Assembly (NCBI GenBank): GCA_001828295.1
Contig: MHYI01000180.1
Coordinates: 1 to 5,232, forward strand
Direction of reading: 5' to 3'
DNA length: 5,232 nt
Source of the DNA: Planctomycetes bacterium RBG_16_41_13
Lineage (GTDB): Bacteria; Planctomycetota; Brocadiia; Brocadiales; Brocadiaceae
Made by a program: the position numbers and the translations under genes. Positions 1 to 4,354 of this stretch are shown in pieces. The first letter of the stretch is position 1; every line of letters begins with the position of its first letter. Below the pieces are notes generated by a model, which worked only from the letters and a program-made list of their open reading frames with translations, did not search any database and had not been told where the DNA came from.

Positions 1-20
1 CATACGGACAATATATACCT

Positions 21-41
21 TTTACGATTTACGATTTACGA
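21..41. repeat. Tandem direct repeat, 3 x TTTACGA
   Basis: Three exact head-to-tail copies of the 7-mer TTTACGA occupy positions 21-41 and are followed by a run of six T. A second tandem repeat begins seven bases later. This is simple-sequence repeat material in a spacer. No function can be read from it. Confidence 0.85.
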
Positions 42-47
42 TTTTTT

Positions 48-74
48 AATCTGTGTAATCTGTGTAATCTGTGG
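48..74. repeat. Tandem direct repeat, 3 x AATCTGTGT
   Basis: Three head-to-tail copies of the 9-mer AATCTGTGT lie at 48-56, 57-65 and 66-74. Only the last base of the third copy differs (G for T). Similar AATCTGTG-type spacer repeats are, from memory, dispersed in several bacterial genomes, but whether this is part of such a family cannot be judged from one locus. Confidence 0.85.
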
Positions 75-114
75 TTTCTCTTTTATTAAAACACAAGACT
101 TTCTTTAAAAATAG

Positions 115-1143
115 TTATCCAGCCTTCAATCGAACACCTAAACCTTCTCTTTCCGGCAAGGATAACCGTCCTTTCTCAAAATGTACTCCTTCATACGGAT
201 CATTTGAAACGAGCAGGTTTCCATCTAGATCAATATAGTCTGCCAACGACATTAAATGGGCTGCCGCGGTAATAGACACAGAACTCTCTATATTGCAGCC
301 TATCATAACTTTGAGTCCATGGGCCCTTGCGGTATGAATCATACGCAGCGCTTCCCGAATGCCGCCGCATTTCATCAGCTTTATATTAATTCCATCTACA
401 ACACCCGCCAATCGCGGTATGTCTTTTGAATCTACCACTTCTTCGTCGGCAAAAATGGGAATTTTTACTTTATTTTTAATATATGCCAGTGTCTCAAAAT
501 CGCCAACAGGAAATGGCTGTTCCACCAGTTCAACTCCAAGTTCTTCCATACGATGCAATCTTTTGATCGCCCCTTCTTTGTTCCATCCTGTATTTGCATC
601 CACACGAAAAACCGCCCGGCTTATTTTACGCAGCTCTTCAAGGATTTCTATATCATTATCACAGCCAACTTTTATTTTCAAGACGGGAAGGTCCTTCACC
701 TCTTCAATCTTTTCACACATCTTTTCCATCGTGTCCATGCCTATTGTAAAGGATGTAGCCATTGTGTGATGAGGGTTTAACCCTAATAATGCGGAGAGAG
801 TTATTTTAAGTGTTTTACTTACAAGATCATGGAGGGCAATGTCAATTGCAGCGCGTGCCGCTGCATTCGCTGGAAAATGTTTTTTTAACTGATTGGTAAT
901 ATCTTCAATATGAAAAATGTCGCTGTTTTTCAATAAGCCGGCGAATTGGCGAAACGCTTCCATAACACTTGTTGAATCCTCTTTAAAAAAAAGAGACGGA
1001 GCCGCTTCCCCAATGCCCGAAACGCCGCCTTCTTCTGTTAAAGAAACAATGACGTTGCTCTGGGTGTCTTTTGCTCCCCTTGAAATCCTGAATGTGTGTT
1101 TTAGTTCCAGGTCTAACGGCTGAAAAGAAATGTTCATGTTCAT
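115..1143 (-). CDS. dgcA: Enolase-superfamily epimerase/racemase (N-acetyl-D-glutamate racemase or L-Ala-D/L-Glu epimerase)
   Basis: A complete 342-residue cytoplasmic enzyme of the muconate-lactonizing subgroup of the enolase superfamily, of normal length. The N-terminal capping domain (about 1-125) precedes a TIM barrel with the full catalytic set: the KxK pair K156/K158 in LKIKVG; Mg2+ ligands D182 (VDAN), E208 (VEQPF) and D233 (FADEE); and the second general base, probably K255 in INIKLMK. Chemistry is proton abstraction and return at the alpha carbon of a glutamyl residue. A DLD motif at 305-307 resembles the DxD that binds the free amino group in dipeptide epimerases. The preceding DUF1611 gene instead suggests N-acetyl-D-glutamate racemase (DgcA), so the substrate is unresolved and the symbol is provisional. 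The ATG overlaps the upstream stop by four bases (ATGA, 1140-1143). No Shine-Dalgarno is visible, so translation is probably coupled. A second ATG, codon 3, is an alternative start. Superfamily certain, substrate inferred. Confidence 0.88.
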   Translation of the reverse strand: MNMNISFQPLDLELKHTFRISRGAKDTQSNVIVSLTEEGGVSGIGEAAPSLFFKEDSTSVMEAFRQFAGLLKNSDIFHIEDITNQLKKHFPANAAARAAIDIALHDLVSKTLKITLSALLGLNPHHTMATSFTIGMDTMEKMCEKIEEVKDLPVLKIKVGCDNDIEILEELRKISRAVFRVDANTGWNKEGAIKRLHRMEELGVELVEQPFPVGDFETLAYIKNKVKIPIFADEEVVDSKDIPRLAGVVDGINIKLMKCGGIREALRMIHTARAHGLKVMIGCNIESSVSITAAAHLMSLADYIDLDGNLLVSNDPYEGVHFEKGRLSLPEREGLGVRLKAG

Positions 1144-2186
1144 GGTAAGAGGGGCTGAATGACCTCTAAAAATTTGTCAACGCCAAATCTAATGGGGTCG
1201 GTAGCCGGCAGTTTTATTTCCCTTTCTGTTTTTTCTATTTCCCGCAATGCTTCTTCATCAGACATACCATAGCAATTAAGCGATATACCGAGTACCTTGC
1301 AGGATTGAAACGGTTGCACCAGTTTTTCGTAAAGTTCAATGATGTGCTGAATAGGTAAAATAGGAAAATTTTCAAAATGACGCAGTGTTTTGCGGGTTGG
1401 CTGATGACACATAATAATACCCTGCGGAAGCGCACCATGCAGCAAACCTACATTTACACCGGAATATGCAGGATGTATTACCGCGCCTTGTCCTTCAATG
1501 CACAAGAGATTGTATTGCGCGCGGTCAAGAATGAGTTTTTCTGATGCGCCGGAGATGAAATCAGACAGGACATGATCTATGGCGATTCCGCTTCCTTCAA
1601 TAAGAATACCTGTTTGTCCGGTTGCGACAAAACAGGCGTCAATACCCCGTTTTTTTGCGGCATTTGTAATCTCTATAGAGGTAACCATCTTGCCAATATT
1701 GCAATCCGTTCCAACAGTAAGCACCCGAAATGCCTTTACCTCTTTTGCCTTTCCCGTGCCAATGGGCAATTTTTCAGGGGGTTTTCTAACGTCATAAATT
1801 TCCAACTGATTCTCTTGTGCAAGTTTGCTAAACTCAAGGTCATCACTGATGTAAGTATGAAGGCCGCTGATAACATTGAGTTTATTTTGCAGGGCGTCTC
1901 TGATATGTACCTGCCATTCAATAGGCAATACTCCACCCAAAGGAGCAATTCCAATAAGGAGTGAATCAGGTTTGAGGTGCAATGTTTCCTTAACCGTACT
2001 GAAAATCGGGATATCTTTTCCTATCCCAATTATTGACTCAAGATCTTTTCCGGCATTATAGAGATCTATGATGGCAACGACTTCATCTTTGCAATATCGA
2101 ACAATGCTGACGGCAGTCTTTGCACTATGGATATCAAGTTTTCCCTCTGTTAAAATAACAAGACGGCGTTTTGATGTGGAGATCAT
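1140..2186 (-). CDS. dgcN: DUF1611 P-loop protein, probable D-glutamate N-acetyltransferase (DgcN family)
   Basis: A complete 348-residue soluble protein with the two-part DUF1611 layout: an N-terminal Rossmann-like domain (about 1-145, with an IGIAPLGG stretch at 78-85) and a C-terminal P-loop domain. The nucleotide-binding-like loop GTDCNIGKM spans 159-167 and resembles the GTDTGVGKT loop of dethiobiotin synthetases. Further conserved stretches are ATGQTG (188-193) and EGQGAVIHPAYSGV (231-244). Family knowledge: DUF1611 members paired with an enolase-superfamily racemase have been described as D-glutamate N-acetyltransferases (DgcN), making N-acetyl-D-glutamate for DgcA. The same pairing occurs here, with a 4-nt overlap to the racemase gene. 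The ATG lies 8 nt after the H-like gene's stop and lacks a recognisable ribosome site, suggesting translational coupling. Family assignment is firm. The acetyltransferase role is inferred from family and context. Confidence 0.85.
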   Translation of the reverse strand: MISTSKRRLVILTEGKLDIHSAKTAVSIVRYCKDEVVAIIDLYNAGKDLESIIGIGKDIPIFSTVKETLHLKPDSLLIGIAPLGGVLPIEWQVHIRDALQNKLNVISGLHTYISDDLEFSKLAQENQLEIYDVRKPPEKLPIGTGKAKEVKAFRVLTVGTDCNIGKMVTSIEITNAAKKRGIDACFVATGQTGILIEGSGIAIDHVLSDFISGASEKLILDRAQYNLLCIEGQGAVIHPAYSGVNVGLLHGALPQGIIMCHQPTRKTLRHFENFPILPIQHIIELYEKLVQPFQSCKVLGISLNCYGMSDEEALREIEKTEREIKLPATDPIRFGVDKFLEVIQPLLP

Positions 2187-2194
2187 TGGGAAGG

Positions 2195-2635
2195 TTATTT
2201 TTTGCTCTTCTTTTCCTTAATTGTTCTCTGGAGTTTTTCTTTGGAAAATCCCTTATACTTACGAATGCATTCGGCATATTCCCGTGCATTTAACAACTCA
2301 TCAAAAATATGAACATCTTCTGTCGTAAACTTTATCAACCAACCACGGACGTAAGGATCATTGCTCAATATTTCCAAATCTTCATATAAACGCTCGTTAA
2401 CAGCAACTACTTCAGCATTTATGGGGAGTATAATATCTATCAAATTATCCAGGGATTCTATTTCCCCAAAAGATATCCCGGAGAGAATTTCATCTCCCGA
2501 TCGCGGAAGGTCTAAAAATAAAAGCTTGCCCAAATCTTTAATAAAAAAATCTGTGAGACCAAAGGTAATTGATTTTTTGTTACCCAAAAACCATCCATGA
2601 TCCACAGAATATCTATACTGCTCAGGAATTTCCAT
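2195..2635 (-). CDS. Glycine cleavage H-like protein lacking the lipoyl-lysine
   Basis: A 146-residue protein with the H-protein fold along its length: an IPEQYRYSVDHGW opening (family: IPxxLxYTxxHEW), FGLTDFFIKDLGKLLFLDLP (25-44), SGDEI, FGEIES (56-61), LPINAEVVAVNE (70-81), SNDPYVRGWLIK (91-102) and DELLNAREY (112-120). True H-proteins carry lipoate on the Lys of ESVKA. Here the motif reads ESLDN, with Asp63 (codon GAT, 2449-2447) in place of Lys, and there is no lysine between K37 and K102. It cannot be a conventional lipoyl carrier. An extra Lys-rich tail (about 129-146) follows the usual end. It is first in the operon, 8 nt before the DUF1611 gene. ATG 2635 was chosen because H-proteins begin this way and because a candidate promoter lies just upstream. 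A GTG at 2650 would add five residues. No glycine-cleavage genes are adjacent. Role unknown. Confidence 0.82.
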   Translation of the reverse strand: MEIPEQYRYSVDHGWFLGNKKSITFGLTDFFIKDLGKLLFLDLPRSGDEILSGISFGEIESLDNLIDIILPINAEVVAVNERLYEDLEILSNDPYVRGWLIKFTTEDVHIFDELLNAREYAECIRKYKGFSKEKLQRTIKEKKSKK

Positions 2636-2655
2636 AAAACCATACCCCACAATAA

Positions 2656-2661
2656 ATTATA
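2656..2661 (-). promoter_or_regulatory. Perfect TATAAT, secondary -10 candidate
   Basis: The minus strand reads TATAAT exactly at 2661-2656, 20 bases before the chosen ATG of the H-like gene. If used, transcription would begin near 2649 with a leader of about 14 bases, which would leave out or abut the upstream GTG (2650) and favour ATG 2635. The -35 support is poor: the region 17 bases upstream is not TTGACA-like, and a TTAACA (2689-2684) sits 22 bases away. It may be chance in AT-rich DNA. Confidence 0.3.
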
Positions 2662-2682
2662 ACTCGCCAAGGCACAGGTAAA

Positions 2683-2711
2683 ATGTTAACACACGGGTTA
2701 AAGGTTGTCAA
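2683..2711 (-). promoter_or_regulatory. Candidate sigma70 promoter of the H-like/dgcN/dgcA operon
   Basis: On the minus strand a perfect -35 TTGACA (2711-2706) is followed after exactly 17 bases by TAACAT (2688-2683), a 4-of-6 match to TATAAT that keeps the first two and last two bases. The expected start near 2676 gives a leader of about 40 bases before ATG 2635. A small inverted repeat TTAAC-6-GTTAA (2686-2690 and 2697-2701) overlaps the -10 and spacer and could be an operator, though it is short. The terminator-like hairpin lies just upstream, as expected at a boundary between transcription units. Confidence 0.45.
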
Positions 2712-2752
2712 GGACATTCATTTTATGCAAATGGTAACATTTTAGCTTTTTG

Positions 2753-2785
2753 AAAAAGGATGGGTGAAGCGTCAGCGCACCCATC
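2753..2785 (-). terminator. Terminator-like hairpin (minus strand)
   Basis: The minus strand reads GATGGGTG, an 11-base loop, CACCCATC (perfect 8-bp stem, 2785-2778 with 2766-2759), then C and five T (2758-2753). This is the shape of a rho-independent terminator and would end leftward transcripts from mltA before the next operon's promoter. Weak points are the short T-run, the one-base gap before it, the 11-base loop and the distance of about 300 bases from the mltA stop. It could instead be part of a repeat element with the adjoining hairpin. Confidence 0.4.
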
Positions 2786-2787
2786 TG

Positions 2788-2813
2788 CCTGTGCGTGATC
2801 GCACGCAGACAGG
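2788..2813. repeat. GC-rich hairpin with ATCG loop
   Basis: CCTG (2788-2791) and TGCGTG (2792-2797) pair with CACGCA (2802-2807) and CAGG (2810-2813), leaving the four-base loop ATCG and a two-base GA bulge (2808-2809). That gives ten paired bases in 26. It is separated from the terminator-like hairpin by only two bases, and both are far more GC-rich than the surrounding DNA, so the two may be a single inserted repeat. No T-run follows on either strand. Confidence 0.6.
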
Positions 2814-2867
2814 TCAGATAAATAGAAATAGTATCGATGGGTTCACTATAGAAATGTTGAATGTTGA

Positions 2868-2914
2868 ATTTTAAATTTTGAATTACCGGTAATTTAAAAT
2901 TCAAAATTTAAAAT
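2868..2914. repeat. AT-rich 17-bp perfect inverted repeat around ACCGGT
   Basis: The arm at 2868-2884 (ATTTTAAATTTTGAATT) is repeated as its exact reverse complement at 2898-2914. The 13-base loop between them begins with the six-base palindrome ACCGGT (2885-2890). The outer context (TTGAATGTTGAA at 2855-2867) is also low-complexity. Because both arms are almost pure A and T they could have arisen by slippage, but 17 perfect pairs is long. It follows no gene closely enough to be a terminator. Confidence 0.75.
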
Positions 2915-2949
2915 ATAAAATTTCTATTATCTAAGCCCGCTAAATTCAT

Positions 2950-2972
2950 GTAGTGCGACGAGGTTCGTCGCA
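2950..2972 (+). repeat. REP-like palindrome, copy 1
   Basis: GTAG at 2950-2953 is followed by TGCGACGA (2954-2961), loop GGT and TCGTCGCA (2965-2972), a perfect 8-bp stem. Seven A residues follow shortly (2975-2981). Confidence 0.75.
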
Positions 2973-3015
2973 TCAAAAAAAGTTCTGCGATAAGGAATAG
3001 GGTCTGCTCAAATAG

Positions 3016-3038
3016 TGCGACGAACCTCGTCGCACTAC
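3016..3038 (-). repeat. REP-like palindrome, copy 2 (inverted)
   Basis: The same unit as copy 1 on the opposite strand, with its GTAG head at 3038-3035. In this copy the pairing can be extended outward by TAG/CTA (3013-3015 with 3035-3037) to an 11-bp stem. Confidence 0.75.
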
Positions 3039-3087
3039 ATATGACAATTTCCCGTTTCAAAAGACTAAAGTGTTACAGCAAATGAAC

Positions 3088-4233
3088 TCAACGTTTTAAT
3101 AAATAATAAAGCCTTCCGTAGGTATTCAAACTACCCGCATCCGACATTGCCCGCTCCCCGATTCCAAAATAAATATCCGCCCGGGCAGCAGTCTGTATGG
3201 CGCTTCCTGTGTCTTGGTCCGACACAAAAAAAAGCTTTTCCACCACATTTTTTTTAGTAAACCAGCCCGTTTTTTTTGCCTTCCTCGATTCTAAGACTAC
3301 AAATGCCAAACCGCCGGCAGGAAACAGTTTCTTATCCGTAGCAATACTCCTCATTGGGGTAACAGGCACGCCAATGCACCCATGCGGCACTGCATGATTT
3401 ACCACTTCAAAGAAAATAAAACGATCATTTTTATTAATATAAAAATCCAGCTCACCGGGATGCCGGTCGAAGTAACTTATGAGTTCAGATAGCGTTAGTT
3501 CTTCTTCAGGTATTTTTCCATCTAAAATCAACTGCTGACCGATACTGGTGTATTCATGTCCGGAATCCGCAGCATATCCTATATAAAGCTTATTGCCCGA
3601 TATAAGATCAATTTGCGCCGATCCCTGAACATGGATAAGGTAGGCGTCCAATTTCGATTTAAGATAGACAATCTCATTTCCTTTTAAGAGATTATTTTCC
3701 TGAATCTCTTTTCTCTTAAAATAAGGTTTTCTGAAATCGGCAGGTTTTTTGTAAAGAGGATATTTAAATTCACTATCTGCGGTAAGACTCCCCTGATAAA
3801 TTGGCGTCCCATAGCCAGTATAGTGCACTTGACCGTAAAATCTCTTGCCAACTGCCTGAAAGACTCTGAAATGTTCCGCTATAAACGCATTAAGTTCTGC
3901 GTCGTTGTTGCAATTTACAACACCATTGCGAAAGTATTCCAGGGTTTCCTTCTGTTTTTCATGAGAAAAATCCTTCATACGAAATCCATATTTGTTGGAT
4001 TTTGACATGGCAAAATACCTGAGGCTATGGTCTATCGACAGTAAAAGAGAGTTTTTATCATAATCGTCCCTGAAATAAGGAAATTGCCTTGGGTCTTTGA
4101 TTTCCACCAGGCCGCTGCCGAATTCTTCCGGAATAAGCAACGATTTTTTCTGCGTAGCACAACCAAAATTAACTCCTGTTAATACAAGGATAATTATAAT
4201 GCCGGTGTAAAAATAATTCAGGCGCCATTTCAT
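3088..4233 (-). CDS. mltA: MltA-like lytic murein transglycosylase, probable lipoprotein
   Basis: A complete 381-residue enzyme that would cleave the MurNAc-GlcNAc bond of peptidoglycan to 1,6-anhydromuropeptides at the outer membrane. The N-terminus is a signal peptide (basic MKWR, hydrophobic 8-23) ending at FGC with Cys25 as the likely lipidated residue. The lipobox is atypical (Asn at -3, Phe at -2). The MltA domain shows VHYTGYGTPIYQGS (136-149; E. coli-type GYYTP is GYGTP here), YPLYKKPADF (158-167), DAYLIHVQGSAQIDL (196-210), GHEYTSIGQ (225-233) and GVPVTPMRSIATD (288-300). The C-terminal 3D domain contains SDQDTGSAI (338-346) and RADIYFGIGE (351-360), with D341 and D353 the candidate catalytic aspartates, and ends YGRLYYLLKR. 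Length is close to E. coli MltA. ATG 4233 is preceded by AAGGGA about nine bases upstream. It has its own candidate promoter and so is probably transcribed separately from the FNT gene. Confidence 0.92.
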   Translation of the reverse strand: MKWRLNYFYTGIIIILVLTGVNFGCATQKKSLLIPEEFGSGLVEIKDPRQFPYFRDDYDKNSLLLSIDHSLRYFAMSKSNKYGFRMKDFSHEKQKETLEYFRNGVVNCNNDAELNAFIAEHFRVFQAVGKRFYGQVHYTGYGTPIYQGSLTADSEFKYPLYKKPADFRKPYFKRKEIQENNLLKGNEIVYLKSKLDAYLIHVQGSAQIDLISGNKLYIGYAADSGHEYTSIGQQLILDGKIPEEELTLSELISYFDRHPGELDFYINKNDRFIFFEVVNHAVPHGCIGVPVTPMRSIATDKKLFPAGGLAFVVLESRKAKKTGWFTKKNVVEKLFFVSDQDTGSAIQTAARADIYFGIGERAMSDAGSLNTYGRLYYLLKR

Positions 4234-4354
4234 AATGAATTTCCCTTTTCTTCAAAATAATGATAGGTCAAACTGTAACAGACTAGTATTTTATATGTAC
4301 TATAAAAGATAATCAAAGGAAATATTGGACAAAATGGTATCTTTTGAAGCGCTT
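4234..4354. other. Spacer between FNT and mltA genes
   Basis: These 121 bases contain the candidate mltA promoter and ribosome site. A perfect ten-base palindrome GAAGCGCTTC (4346-4355) overlaps the FNT stop codon, but no T-run follows it on the minus strand, so it is not a convincing terminator. Confidence 0.6.
4288..4316 (-). promoter_or_regulatory. Candidate sigma70 promoter of mltA
   Basis: On the minus strand TTGATT (4316-4311, four of six matches to TTGACA including TTGA) is separated by 17 bases from TAAAAT (4293-4288, five of six matches to TATAAT). The expected start near 4281 leaves a leader of about 48 bases, with an AAGGGA ribosome site before ATG 4233. No other pair in this spacer matches as well. 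Confidence 0.5.

Larger units (their letters stand above)
1..114. other. Non-coding spacer downstream of the epimerase gene
   Basis: I see no gene in this stretch at the left edge. It follows the stop codon of the minus-strand epimerase gene and is dominated by two short tandem repeats, listed separately. No GC-rich hairpin followed by a T-run is visible on the minus strand, so the operon's terminator is either absent here or beyond the edge. Confidence 0.7.
2948..3040. repeat. Inverted pair of REP-like palindromes (BIME-like)
   Basis: Two identical 25-base copies face each other (2948-2972 and, reversed, 3016-3040) across 43 bases. Each copy is itself a hairpin preceded by GTAG: stem TGCGACGA, loop GGT, stem TCGTCGCA. 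A GTAG head next to an imperfect palindrome, with copies in inverted pairs, is the known form of REP elements mobilised by Y1-family REP-associated transposases (RAYT). The pair starts 48 bases after the mltA stop, a usual place for REPs, which can stabilise transcript ends. No RAYT gene is in the window. Confidence 0.75.
2651..3087. other. 437-base non-coding spacer rich in repeats
   Basis: This stretch between mltA and the H-like gene holds no convincing gene. A 68-codon frame on the minus strand (2904-2698) runs across the hairpins and inverted repeats and looks like chance. From right to left it contains an inverted pair of REP-like palindromes (2948-3040), an AT-rich inverted repeat (2868-2914), two GC-rich hairpins (2759-2785 and 2788-2813), and promoter-like sequences for the H-like/dgcN/dgcA operon (2656-2711). 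Each is listed separately. Stretches not covered by these, such as 2818-2867 and 2915-2947, show nothing I can name. Confidence 0.75.

Noticed and set aside
21..74. CRISPR or origin iterons
   Set aside because: The units are contiguous 7- and 9-mers with no spacers, no DnaA-box pattern and no replication gene nearby.
359..769. 136-codon plus-strand reading frame inside the epimerase gene
   Set aside because: It is antisense to a well-conserved enzyme and has a composition typical of a shadow frame.
1572..1964. Plus-strand reading frames inside the DUF1611 gene
   Set aside because: They are antisense to conserved P-loop coding sequence and show no recognisable domain.
2698..2904. 68-codon minus-strand reading frame in the spacer
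   Set aside because: It runs through the hairpins and the AT-rich inverted repeat, resembles no known family, and overlaps the -35 of the candidate promoter.
2973..3015. Terminator using the T7 run (2981-2975, minus strand) between the REP copies
   Set aside because: The sequence just upstream on the minus strand forms no stable stem. The similar GCAGA segments there are direct repeats, not inverted.
2948..3040. CRISPR array
   Set aside because: There are only two copies, they are inverted, and there is no regular repeat-spacer series.
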